Made by a program: the position numbers and the translations under genes. This document shows positions 21,957 to 30,502 of a stretch of 64,000 nucleotides of DNA, in pieces (the first letter of the stretch is position 1; the number at the start of each line of letters is the position of its first letter). Source of the DNA: an uncultured Planktomarina sp. (lineage in GTDB: Bacteria > Pseudomonadota > Alphaproteobacteria > Rhodobacterales > Rhodobacteraceae); assembly GCA_905182425.1 (NCBI GenBank), contig CAJJBP010000017.1, positions 1 to 64,000 of the forward strand, read 5' to 3'. Below the pieces are notes generated by a model. That model did not search any database, was not told where the DNA came from, and worked only from the letters and a program-made list of their open reading frames with translations.

Positions 21957-24755
21957 TTATTCCGCAGCGACAGAGGGCATCTCTACTTTTTCAACTTTTA
22001 CGGCTGAGAATTTAAATTCTGGAATTTTACCATAGGGATCAACCGCAGAGTTGGTCAAAACATTCGCAGCAGCTTCTACAAATGCAAAGGGCAAAAACAC
22101 CATATCAGGAGATACACCTCGGTCTTCACGCGCCATAATTTCGATACTGCCACGTTTTGTGGTCAGTCGTACATGCCCACCAGGCTCCACACCTAATTTT
22201 CGCAAGGTTGACGGATGAAGCGAACAGTTAGCCTCAGGTTCAACCGCATCCAACACTTTAGAGCGACGTGTCATTGAACCTGTATGCCAATGCTCCAATT
22301 GACGCCCCGTGGTGAGGATCATTGGGTATTCATCATCTGGTGTATCATCCGGCGCAATTAAATCTGCTGGTGTAAATTTCGCACGGCCATCAGCACGCGG
22401 AAAACCATCCCCAAACACAATTGGCTGACCTGGATCTTCCGGCGACAAAGACGGATAGGTCACTGCGTTTTCACCTTCAAGTCGATCCCAACTAATATTA
22501 TCAAACGAATTCATCGTTAACTTCATCTCTGCAAAAACCTGACTTGGGTGGTCATATGTCCAACCTAATCCAAGACGTTTGGCCAGCTCAACTTCGATCC
22601 ACCAATCTTCGCGCGCCTCACCAGGAGGTGCAACTGCAGGGCGACCCATTTGTACTTGACGGTTAGTATTCGTAACCGTCCCAGTTTTCTCAGCAAATGC
22701 TGAAGCTGGCAAAACCACGTCCGCATAATTGGCTGTTTCCGTGATGAAAATATCCTGTACTACCAAGTGATCGAGTTTTGCCAACGCATCCCGCGCATGC
22801 TCTACATCAGGATCAGACATCGCAGGATTTTCACCCAAAACATACATCCCATTGATGGAACCTGCATGGACCTCATCCATAATTTCAGTCACGGTCAGGC
22901 CTTTATTCGGGTCCAAAGGCTCGTTGATACCTCCATCCAAAGCCCAAATGTCAGCAAATTTTTTCCGCACCTCATCACTGGTGACTGTTTGCATATCTGG
23001 CAGGAACATCGGGATCAAACCAGCATCTGATGCACCTTGAACATTGTTTTGACCACGCAAAGGATGCAAGCCTGTACCAGGACGCCCAACTTGGCCAGTC
23101 ATCAGGCCGAGGCTTATCAAGCAGCGCGAGTTATCGGTACCATGGATATGCTGAGATATACCCATTCCCCAGAAAATCATTGCCGATTTTGCACCCGCAA
23201 AGGTACGAGCGACATCGCGTAGAACCTCCGGTGCAATGCCACAGACCTCAGACATCTTTTCGGGTGTGAAGCCTTTGAGGTGCTCTTTTTCAGCTTCCCA
23301 GTTTTCCGTGTAGGCCTCAATATATTGCTTATCATAAAGTTCTTCTTCAACAATGACATGCATTATTGCATTTAACATGCTTACGTCAGCACCAGGACGG
23401 AATTGCAGCATATGACTGGCAAACCGCTTCAACGCTTGACCACGAGGATCCATAACTATTAATTTACCACCACGCTTGGTGAACTGTTTAAAATACGTTG
23501 CGGCAACTGGGTGGTTTTCAATTGGGTTAGCCCCAATCACAATCGCCACATCAGCATTCTTGATCTCGTTAAACGTTGCCGTAACCGCACCAGAACCAAC
23601 GTTCTCCATCAATGCAGCAACACTGGAGGCGTGGCAAAGGCGAGTACAGTGGTCAACATTATTATGGCCAAAACCTTGGCGGATCATCTTTTGGAACAGA
23701 TAGGCTTCTTCGTTTGTACATTTTGCAGACCCAAAGCCTGCCACTGACGCGCCACCTTTTGCTTGCTTCAACTTCGCCAAACCACCAGCTGCAAAATCAA
23801 GCGCCTCGTCCCAACTAGCTTCACGGAAAACTTCGCCCCAATTGCCCGGATCAACGTTCAAACCTTTTGCAGGTGCATCATCCCGGCGGATCAGTGGTTT
23901 TGTTAAACGATGTTCGTGGTGGATGTAATCAAATCCAAAACGACCTTTTACGCAAAGACGCCCCTCATTCGCTGGGCCATTTATACCATCAACATATTTG
24001 ATCTTGCCATCTTTGACCTTTAAGCTCACTTGACAGCCCACGCCACAGAAAGGGCAAATACTTTCGACTTCACTGTCAAAGTCCTTGCTGTCGCCCACTT
24101 GCTGCGCATCGGTCACAGTTGCTGGCATCAAAGCTCCAGTTGGGCAGGCTTGCACACATTCCCCACAGCCAACGCAGCTACTTTCGCCCATTGGGTCTCC
24201 AATATCGAATGTGGGATATGAATCATGTCCACGTCCAGCCATTCCAATCACGTCATTAACCTGAACTTCGCGACACGCACGCACACAAAGACCACACTGG
24301 ATACAGGCGTCCAAGCTAACACTCATCGCAACATGGCTATCGTCAAGCAAAGGGATACGCCCCTCCTCTATTTTTGGAAACCGGCTCTCCATCACACCTT
24401 GAGCTTCAGCCATTCCCCAAAGATGGCTGGATTTATCATGAGCCACTTCCGGCTCAGGCTGATCTGCGACTAACATCTCCATCATCATTTTACGTGCGCG
24501 ATCAGCTCGCTCAGATTGCGTGTGTACAACCATTCCTTCAGAAATTGGACGGATGCAGGAGGCCGCCAAAGTACGCTCACCCTCTACTTCGACCATACAA
24601 GCTCGACAGTTCCCATCAGAGCGGTACCCTGGTTCATCACGGTGGCACAAATGCGGAATAATAAAACCTTGCCCTTTGGTTACTTCCCAAATGGTCTGGC
24701 CAGCTTGGGCTTCAACTTTGACGCCATCAAGCGTGAAACTAATATGGTCAGACAT
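21957..24755 (-). CDS. Formate dehydrogenase alpha (catalytic) subunit, molybdenum/tungsten-pterin type
   Basis: The 932-residue protein starts with a NuoG-like module. This has a [2Fe-2S] ferredoxin domain (CHRDEPGYRSDGNCRAC, about 37-51), a histidine/cysteine cluster, and two 4Fe-4S motifs (CIQCGLCVRACRE about 153; CVGCGECVQACPTG about 193). A formate-dehydrogenase catalytic region follows, with CPFCGVGC (about 235) and active-site VDHCTRLCH (about 365), where the cysteine before His should bind the metal. The C-terminal molybdopterin-dinucleotide domain is complete. It oxidises formate to CO2. No diaphorase (FdsB/FdsG) or FdhD gene is adjacent, so its electron acceptor must be encoded elsewhere. 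GGAG lies 8 bases before the ATG. Confidence 0.93.
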   Translation of the reverse strand: MSDHISFTLDGVKVEAQAGQTIWEVTKGQGFIIPHLCHRDEPGYRSDGNCRACMVEVEGERTLAASCIRPISEGMVVHTQSERADRARKMMMEMLVADQPEPEVAHDKSSHLWGMAEAQGVMESRFPKIEEGRIPLLDDSHVAMSVSLDACIQCGLCVRACREVQVNDVIGMAGRGHDSYPTFDIGDPMGESSCVGCGECVQACPTGALMPATVTDAQQVGDSKDFDSEVESICPFCGVGCQVSLKVKDGKIKYVDGINGPANEGRLCVKGRFGFDYIHHEHRLTKPLIRRDDAPAKGLNVDPGNWGEVFREASWDEALDFAAGGLAKLKQAKGGASVAGFGSAKCTNEEAYLFQKMIRQGFGHNNVDHCTRLCHASSVAALMENVGSGAVTATFNEIKNADVAIVIGANPIENHPVAATYFKQFTKRGGKLIVMDPRGQALKRFASHMLQFRPGADVSMLNAIMHVIVEEELYDKQYIEAYTENWEAEKEHLKGFTPEKMSEVCGIAPEVLRDVARTFAGAKSAMIFWGMGISQHIHGTDNSRCLISLGLMTGQVGRPGTGLHPLRGQNNVQGASDAGLIPMFLPDMQTVTSDEVRKKFADIWALDGGINEPLDPNKGLTVTEIMDEVHAGSINGMYVLGENPAMSDPDVEHARDALAKLDHLVVQDIFITETANYADVVLPASAFAEKTGTVTNTNRQVQMGRPAVAPPGEAREDWWIEVELAKRLGLGWTYDHPSQVFAEMKLTMNSFDNISWDRLEGENAVTYPSLSPEDPGQPIVFGDGFPRADGRAKFTPADLIAPDDTPDDEYPMILTTGRQLEHWHTGSMTRRSKVLDAVEPEANCSLHPSTLRKLGVEPGGHVRLTTKRGSIEIMAREDRGVSPDMVFLPFAFVEAAANVLTNSAVDPYGKIPEFKFSAVKVEKVEMPSVAAE

Positions 24756-24810
24756 AGAGAAACTCCTACAAAATTTATGTTATTGTAATACATGCGAGAT
24801 TGCTTTGATA

Positions 24811-24832
24811 CAGGTCTAACACGACAGACCTG
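24811..24832. promoter_or_regulatory. Perfect inverted repeat in the fdh/phosphatase divergent promoter region
   Basis: CAGGTCT (24811-24817) and AGACCTG (24826-24832) are perfect 7-base inverted arms separated by 8 bases. They lie 56 bases upstream of the formate dehydrogenase start and 84 bases upstream of the phosphatase start. The geometry suits a dimeric regulator site; no regulator is identified. Confidence 0.35.
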
Positions 24833-24915
24833 CTCGTATTTGCGCCAAGCAATGTTTCCTATTTACTCCAATTACTCCGATTGGCAAAACTCTCGAAACA
24901 AGTTACCAAAACCTA

Positions 24916-25575
24916 ATGACAATAAACGACATCACTTTAATACGCCATGGACAAGCAAACACAGGCGCAAGGGATGAGAGAAGCTATGACATGCTTTCCA
25001 AAACAGGTCACCAACAGGCCAAGTGGTTGGGTGAATACCTGAAGACTAATGGAGATACATTTGATCGTATCATCTGCGGCAGCTTGCGCCGTCATCAAGA
25101 AACTGCAACGGGATTAAATTTGCCGTATGACGTTCAGATAGATCCAAGGGTCAATGAAATGCGATATTTCGATTTGGCCGAAGAATTCCGCCTCCTCACA
25201 GGCACACCAGTTCCAGAATCACCCGCTGAATTTTCTACACATCTGCCTCAGGTATTTAATGCCTGGCACCATGGAAAATTAGACTCGGCACATGAAAGCT
25301 ACATAGCCTTCGCCCAGCGCTTTGCTGACGTGATGAGTGAGTTGAAAGCTTTAAGTGGCCGCAGCTTAGTTGTGACATCTGGCGGAGTCATTGGCATGGC
25401 AATTGTGCAGCATCTCGCCCTAGGACCAGACGGTTTTGCGCGTGTAATGCTGCCAATAAATAATTCTTCAATGCACCGATTTCAGGTTTGTGACGATGAA
25501 ACCCATTTGGTGAGCTACAATGGGACACCGCATTTGGATATGGCTGATCGCTTGCATGCGCGAACCACAATTTAG
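24916..25575 (+). CDS. Histidine phosphatase (phosphoglycerate-mutase-like) family protein
   Basis: This 219-residue protein carries the phosphohistidine motif LIRHGQANTG at residues 8-17, and CGSLRRHQETA near 55 matches the second conserved arginine region. The C-terminal VVTSGGVIGMAIVQ corresponds to the region that usually supplies the second catalytic histidine, but here reads SGG. The family includes phosphoglycerate mutases, SixA and various phosphatases; the substrate cannot be deduced. It appears to start a three-gene operon with the GST-like and saccharopine dehydrogenase genes, the next gene beginning 9 bases after its stop. Confidence 0.85.
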   Translation: MTINDITLIRHGQANTGARDERSYDMLSKTGHQQAKWLGEYLKTNGDTFDRIICGSLRRHQETATGLNLPYDVQIDPRVNEMRYFDLAEEFRLLTGTPVPESPAEFSTHLPQVFNAWHHGKLDSAHESYIAFAQRFADVMSELKALSGRSLVVTSGGVIGMAIVQHLALGPDGFARVMLPINNSSMHRFQVCDDETHLVSYNGTPHLDMADRLHARTTI

Positions 25576-25584
25576 GGGTTGATT

Positions 25585-26184
25585 ATGTTAACACTTTTTG
25601 CCTCTAAAGGCTCAGTTTCTGTTGCTTCTGCAATTATGCTTGAAGAAACAGAAACTGAATATAAACTTGAATTTTTAGATTTCTCTCAGGCTGACCAAAC
25701 AAAAAAATCTTATCTTAACATTAACCCAAAGGGCCGAGTACCTGCACTCGTAACACCGCATGGCATGCTCACCGAAACTAGTGCTATCTTGGAGTATGTC
25801 GCGCCTGACTTTATACCGCAGGCCGCCTATTCGGCAGCTCGCGTGCGTGAAATTATTCATTATTTAGCGTCTACGATGCACGTAAACCATGCACATAAAA
25901 TGCGTGGAGCAAGTTGGGCAGACGATCCAGTTGCTGTTAAGAGTATGGTCATAAAAGTCCCTGCAACAATAGCCAAAAGCTGCGCGTATTTGAAGAAAAT
26001 AATTAGTGGACCTTATATTTTTGGCTCCAAAATAACTATTGCAGATGCGCATCTTTTCACTATCGCACAATGGCTAAAAGGTGATGAAGTAGAGATAAAA
26101 AACTACCCTAAACTTGCCAGATTCGAACGTGAATTTGCGACGAGACCCTCCGTTGCATGTGTCCGCGCGCGAGGCCTTCTATGA
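25585..26184 (+). CDS. Glutathione S-transferase family protein
   Basis: The 199-residue protein has an N-terminal thioredoxin-like GST domain. The SxxxS-type active-site region lies near residue 8 (FASKGSVSVASA), the cis-proline loop is GRVPALVTPHG (about 50), and TETSAILEYVA (about 64) contacts glutathione. An all-helical C-terminal domain contains ITIADAHLFTIAQW (about 150). The frame opens at a TTG (25579), but ATG 25585 has AGGGG 7 bases upstream. It overlaps the next gene by 4 bases (ATGA), indicating translational coupling. Likely detoxification or redox role; substrate unknown. Confidence 0.86.
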   Translation: MLTLFASKGSVSVASAIMLEETETEYKLEFLDFSQADQTKKSYLNINPKGRVPALVTPHGMLTETSAILEYVAPDFIPQAAYSAARVREIIHYLASTMHVNHAHKMRGASWADDPVAVKSMVIKVPATIAKSCAYLKKIISGPYIFGSKITIADAHLFTIAQWLKGDEVEIKNYPKLARFEREFATRPSVACVRARGLL

Positions 26185-27224
26185 CACATATTTGGATTCG
26201 CGGCGAACAACGCCTAAACGAAGGCCGTGTTGGAGTAAGCCCAGCAGGTGTAAAAGCCCTGATAGAAGCGGGTTATAAAATTACTATTGAGCACAATCCA
26301 GCCCGAGCGATTCCTCTAACCGAATATCCAACAGTCGACACTGCACCGATGGGAAGCTGGCCCGGTGCGCCGCATGACGCGGTGATAATGGGTTTAAAGG
26401 AGCTCCCAGACGATGCTAGCCCACTACCGCACCGCCATATTATGTTTGGGCACGCATATAAATCACAACCAAACGGTTTGCGCTTATTAAACCGGTTTTT
26501 AGCAGGCGGAGGCACCCTTTACGATTTAGAGTATTTGACTGATACCGCAAACAAACGCGTGGCCGCCTTTGGGTACTGGGCTGGGTATGCAGGAGCGGCT
26601 ATTGCCCTAAAATGTTGGGCATCCGCCGAGGCACGCTCTTTATGTTCGTCGGTATCGGCTTTTGCAGATGCACGAGCGCTTAAATCCAACGTAAGTATGG
26701 AGCTTAAAGGCGCCAAGCCACGCGTTATTATCATTGGTGCCAATGGACGTGTTGGATCCGGAGCGCGCGATCTCTGTAACGACCTTGGATCATTAGTCAC
26801 AAGTTGGGATATGGCAGAAACCGCCCATGGGGGGCCTTTTCCTGAGATTTTAGAGCATGATATTTTTCTGAATTGTATTTTAGCAAATCACAACACGCCG
26901 GTCTTTGTGGGGGCAGACGCGAAGACAGTTCAGCGCAATCTTACTGTTATCGGCGATATTGCCTGTGATCCAGACAGTTATTATTCACCCATAAAAGTTT
27001 ATGATAGATCAACGTCTTGGTCGGTTCCGGCGCTGCGAGTCCATTCCGACCCAATTTTGGATGTTACTGCAATTGATAATTTGCCATCTATCTTACCACG
27101 TGAAAGCTCTGAAGATTTTGCTGCACAATTATTGCCAAGCTTATTGAAATTAGACGATATTGAGAACGGAGTATGGGGCAAAGCTCGCAGGATCTTCGAT
27201 TCCTACGCCTTAGGATTAGACTAA
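26181..27224 (+). CDS. Saccharopine dehydrogenase (NAD+, L-lysine-forming) family protein
   Basis: The 347-residue protein resembles lysine-forming saccharopine dehydrogenase (yeast Lys1 type). It starts MTHIWIRGEQRLNEGRVGVSP, a hallmark with the alanine-dehydrogenase-like N-terminal domain (RxxE...RVxxxP). LYDLEYLTD and a Rossmann segment VIIIGANGRVGSGA (about 180) follow. In bacteria the role is often lysine breakdown or an uncharacterised opine-type reaction, so the true substrate is uncertain. ATG 26181 overlaps the GST stop by 4 bases. Its stop codon overlaps the stop of the convergent SDR gene. Confidence 0.85.
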   Translation: MTHIWIRGEQRLNEGRVGVSPAGVKALIEAGYKITIEHNPARAIPLTEYPTVDTAPMGSWPGAPHDAVIMGLKELPDDASPLPHRHIMFGHAYKSQPNGLRLLNRFLAGGGTLYDLEYLTDTANKRVAAFGYWAGYAGAAIALKCWASAEARSLCSSVSAFADARALKSNVSMELKGAKPRVIIIGANGRVGSGARDLCNDLGSLVTSWDMAETAHGGPFPEILEHDIFLNCILANHNTPVFVGADAKTVQRNLTVIGDIACDPDSYYSPIKVYDRSTSWSVPALRVHSDPILDVTAIDNLPSILPRESSEDFAAQLLPSLLKLDDIENGVWGKARRIFDSYALGLD

Positions 27225-27949
27225 CTAAAAATCCGATAATACAACCAATCTGGCAGAAACTGGCTGGATCGAAACAACCATGAAAACAGAGTTGGGAAAC
27301 TATATTTGAACCTTGTGGATCTCATGTGTCGCATCATGTGGTCAGCCGCTTCATCTGCTGACATAATAAAAGGCATATTAAATGAATTTTTTTCAGTCAA
27401 ACGGGTTTTGATAAAACCCGGATTAGCTATTTGCACCCTGATCCCGGTTGTACGCAAATCCGCATAGAGGCTTTCTGCAAGCGCCATAACTCCAGCTTTA
27501 GAAGCGCTGTATCCAATGGACCGTGGGAGACCTCTAAAACCAGACAGACTGCCCGTAATTACAATATGGCCTTTATCGACCGATAGAAATTGTTCCATGA
27601 CTTGATCAAGTACGCGAAACGCTCCAGTGAAATTAATGTTAGCCATAGCGAGTGCGTCCGCACCGTTCCAATCTTTCGCAGGCATGGGCCAGTAGACACC
27701 CGCAAGGAAAACTACGCCGTCAATATCTCGCAGCTCACCACCAGCACGCGCTACACTGTCTGTGTCAGAAATATCCATCGCCAAAACTTGAGATGGTCCC
27801 GGCAAATCTGCGCTCAACTCAACGAGCCGCTGGGAATTGCGGGCAGATAAAATTAACTCGGCACCAGCTTGGCTCATTCTAAGAGCCAACGCTCTTCCCA
27901 GTCCCTCACTGGCCCCCACCAGCCAATACTTCTTGCCCTCAAAGTTCAT
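27221..27949 (-). CDS. SDR oxidoreductase, last gene of the RpoE target operon
   Basis: The 242-residue SDR has the cofactor motif GASEGLG (about 12-18), the variant FLAG (about 83) in place of NNAG, the catalytic serine in ITGSLSG (about 137) and YSASK (about 150). The C-terminal tail ends in an aromatic-rich segment (about 215-242) that may be membrane-associated. It is the distal gene of the five-gene operon facing rpoE-chrR and corresponds in position to RSP1087 of Rhodobacter sphaeroides, as I recall that cluster. The start overlaps DUF3833 by 4 bases. Substrate unknown. Confidence 0.85.
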   Translation of the reverse strand: MNFEGKKYWLVGASEGLGRALALRMSQAGAELILSARNSQRLVELSADLPGPSQVLAMDISDTDSVARAGGELRDIDGVVFLAGVYWPMPAKDWNGADALAMANINFTGAFRVLDQVMEQFLSVDKGHIVITGSLSGFRGLPRSIGYSASKAGVMALAESLYADLRTTGIRVQIANPGFIKTRLTEKNSFNMPFIMSADEAADHMMRHMRSTRFKYSFPTLFSWLFRSSQFLPDWLYYRIFS

Positions 27950-28515
27950 TCAGAAGCAATCTGATTAATGATAGCAGGGCGCATCGTGGCAACAAGCTCA
28001 GCCACTTTAATACCAAACTTACGAAATTGGCTCCTATTTATTATTACGCCATTTTCCATCAAATACATCCAATCAACAACGTCTAACGCGTGCCCTCCTG
28101 CATCTTTCGTCAGCTCTATAGTATAGTTCAAACACACCGCACTGCCAGATTGATAACCCTGACCCGTTCCAATCAGGTCCGGAGCATCCGCTTGGATGGT
28201 ACCATCATTTTCAACACATAAAGTCCACTCTCGGTGCTGAATGTTGCCACTGTCATATTTAAATTCTTCCGTCATGCGGCCCACGTTTCCACTCCAATCA
28301 GCCTGCATTTTTGCAACAAACCGAGAAGTTACGCGCCCAAAAGGGCCATATATAACGCCCTCGCACAGGAGATCTCCCTTCATATGCTGCCTAATATCAA
28401 ACACCGGCGTACCCGCTTTATAATGGTCCGGCTTTTGCGATCGAAAGCCAAACCTACGGCTTATGGCTACAGCCAGAATGATAGAAATTAAAATTCCAAA
28501 AAACATCAAAGTCAT
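27946..28515 (-). CDS. DUF3833 family protein
   Basis: This 189-residue protein starts with one hydrophobic helix (about 3-18), probably a membrane anchor, followed by a soluble domain with GDLLCEGVIYGPFGRVTSRF (about 47-66) and a C-terminal DVVDWMYLMENGVIINRSQF segment. That is the usual look of DUF3833, whose fold suggests lipid or small hydrophobic ligand binding but whose function is not established. It is translationally coupled on both sides by 4-base overlaps with the MFS gene and the SDR gene. In related bacteria this gene is an RpoE target in the singlet-oxygen response. Confidence 0.8.
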   Translation of the reverse strand: MTLMFFGILISIILAVAISRRFGFRSQKPDHYKAGTPVFDIRQHMKGDLLCEGVIYGPFGRVTSRFVAKMQADWSGNVGRMTEEFKYDSGNIQHREWTLCVENDGTIQADAPDLIGTGQGYQSGSAVCLNYTIELTKDAGGHALDVVDWMYLMENGVIINRSQFRKFGIKVAELVATMRPAIINQIASE

Positions 28516-29750
28516 ATCTGATCATCCTGCAATGGGGTTTTGATCAATAGAACAATCGAAACCAGTTTTAGAATTAGCGGACATACCGCATAAAGTATCA
28601 TAAGCGTATCAAGCGCCTCTGTCGTTTGTTCAGACGCGGTAGCGTCAAAGCCCGCAAGCTCTAAAATAGGAAACAGAACTATAGCCGCAAGCGCCAAAGT
28701 CATCTTGTTCATGAGTGACCAAAGCCCAAACCCTTGCCCACCGTGCGGCGCAATAAAAGCCAACCTTTGGGCAAAAGCCGCAGGCATCAGCGTTAAGTCC
28801 GCCCCAATGCTGGCACCTGACAAGATACAAACGGCCGCAAAAAACACCACGTCTCCAGCTCCCAAGAAACTACAGAACCCAAAAATCATCACAGCGTTTA
28901 TCATTGCGATCAACAATACTCGTCGAGTTCCAAAGTGACGTGCTGCTCCAGCCCAAAAAGGTGCTGACAGCGCCGCGGACAAAAAGAATAAAACTAAAAG
29001 TGGGCCTGCCCAGGACCCTGCCTGCAATCTGTGAGCTACAAAAAATAGAAATAGGGAGGATGAAACTGCTACAGGCAGTGCATTCACAAAGGCCAACACA
29101 AGTAATCTGCGAGCATTTCTATCCTGCCAAATCACACTAAAGTTAGAAGGCTGTCGCTCAGTAAAGGCCGACCATTGGTTGCGCATACCCCAAGTGGCGA
29201 GAAGCCCAATGCCAGCAAAACCTATAACGAAGCCTATCATTGGTTTAGCAAACCAGACAGCAATGGCGCCCGGTGCTATTGCAGCTAAACAAATCCCAAT
29301 GAGCGCTCCTGTTTCACGCCAAGCTGCCATTTGCATATGTCCACCGCTGAGGGACGCGGCCGCAGCTATACCCTGCGCGTAAAAATTGATTGTCAGAAAG
29401 CTAAAAGAGCTGAAGAGCGTCGTCATGCAAATGGCAAACCATACCAACGGCGTAAATTTTGGTGGAACGGCAAACAAAAGGATCATGGAGAGTATTAACA
29501 CTAAAACCCCCAATACCACTAAACGTGAGCGGTTTTTGTCTAACCGCTCTGACAGCCATCCAAACAGTGGGTCTTGTACCGCATCTATTAATCGCAACCA
29601 AAACAAAACTGCCGCTATTGCTGTAAGGCCTACTCCGTAATTTTCTGCATAAAACGTTGGTGCAAAAATATATATAGGCAGCCCCGCTACAGAAAGCATG
29701 CCACCAAACAGCGCAAATGCTGGGAGTGAAGGGCGCAGAATAGTACTCAT
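28512..29750 (-). CDS. MFS transporter, glycoside-pentoside-hexuronide/melibiose-like
   Basis: The 412-residue protein has about 12 hydrophobic helices and the GPH-family hallmark DAVQDPLFGWLSERLDKNRSR between helices 2 and 3 (about residues 55-75). It is an inner-membrane secondary transporter; although the family imports sugars with cations, the setting with DUF3833 and flavoprotein genes under RpoE suggests a different cargo, perhaps a lipid-related molecule. This is inference. 4-base overlaps join it to DUF1365 upstream and DUF3833 downstream. Confidence 0.85.
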   Translation of the reverse strand: MSTILRPSLPAFALFGGMLSVAGLPIYIFAPTFYAENYGVGLTAIAAVLFWLRLIDAVQDPLFGWLSERLDKNRSRLVVLGVLVLILSMILLFAVPPKFTPLVWFAICMTTLFSSFSFLTINFYAQGIAAAASLSGGHMQMAAWRETGALIGICLAAIAPGAIAVWFAKPMIGFVIGFAGIGLLATWGMRNQWSAFTERQPSNFSVIWQDRNARRLLVLAFVNALPVAVSSSLFLFFVAHRLQAGSWAGPLLVLFFLSAALSAPFWAGAARHFGTRRVLLIAMINAVMIFGFCSFLGAGDVVFFAAVCILSGASIGADLTLMPAAFAQRLAFIAPHGGQGFGLWSLMNKMTLALAAIVLFPILELAGFDATASEQTTEALDTLMILYAVCPLILKLVSIVLLIKTPLQDDQI

Positions 29751-30502
29751 CTACTGATATCTTGTTTTGGGGCATCTGGGCAGGATCTAAATGTGGCTTT
29801 CCGCCACCAGAGCTTAACAGCCTGCCAATGAATTAACGCTAAAACTCGGCGCGACCCAAACGGACGTCGTATGCAAGCTTTGATCATAGAAATGTTTGTC
29901 AAAGGCATTCGCTTACCTACCAAAGTCGCGATGAGCCCCCCACCCTCACGAGTATAATCAATCGTAATTTCTATTTTATTAGGACAAATATCAAAGCAAA
30001 ACTTATAGCTTCCTATGACAGGCTGAAATGGTGAGACGTGAAATATTTTTTCAGCACTAATCTTATCCTGTGCTGTTATTACACCTAGATCGTCTCGGTG
30101 ACACAGATAGCTATGCCTTTGACCGAACGTGTTACTAACTTCAGCTATAACAACTCTTAAATCTTGGCGGTCGTCATAACATAACCAAAAGCTCACCGGA
30201 TTGAAAACGTGTCCTAAAATGCGCGGTTGCGCTAAAAGCAAAATTTTTGATGTTCCGGGAAGGCTGCCAGCCTGTAAAATATTCTCTACCCAAGCGGTAC
30301 CCCTCCCCGCCTTTACGGCGCCACCATGATCTTTATCGTATATTCCAAAAAGGTTAAAACGGTTACGTGAGAACAATTTTGCAGATCGCAATTTGGACTT
30401 TGGATCAAGCAGAACATAGTCAATGGAGTATCTAAATGCATTTTCAACAGCACCTTTTCGGCCATGATATGTATGAGCTTGAATATGGTCCATTACATTC
30501 AT
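29747..30502 (-). CDS. DUF1365 family protein
   Basis: The 251-residue protein shows the DUF1365 signature: an N-terminal YHGRKGAVENAFRYSIDYVLLD (split here as a motif spanning residues 13-33), HVFNPVSFWLCYD (about 114) and a C-terminal LIHWQAVKLWWR (about 226). It is nearly always encoded next to an FAD amine-oxidase-like protein, as here, and the pair has been linked in R. sphaeroides to furan-containing fatty acids made under singlet-oxygen stress. Its own reaction is not firmly known. 4-base overlaps with both neighbours. Confidence 0.85.
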   Translation of the reverse strand: MNVMDHIQAHTYHGRKGAVENAFRYSIDYVLLDPKSKLRSAKLFSRNRFNLFGIYDKDHGGAVKAGRGTAWVENILQAGSLPGTSKILLLAQPRILGHVFNPVSFWLCYDDRQDLRVVIAEVSNTFGQRHSYLCHRDDLGVITAQDKISAEKIFHVSPFQPVIGSYKFCFDICPNKIEITIDYTREGGGLIATLVGKRMPLTNISMIKACIRRPFGSRRVLALIHWQAVKLWWRKATFRSCPDAPKQDISR

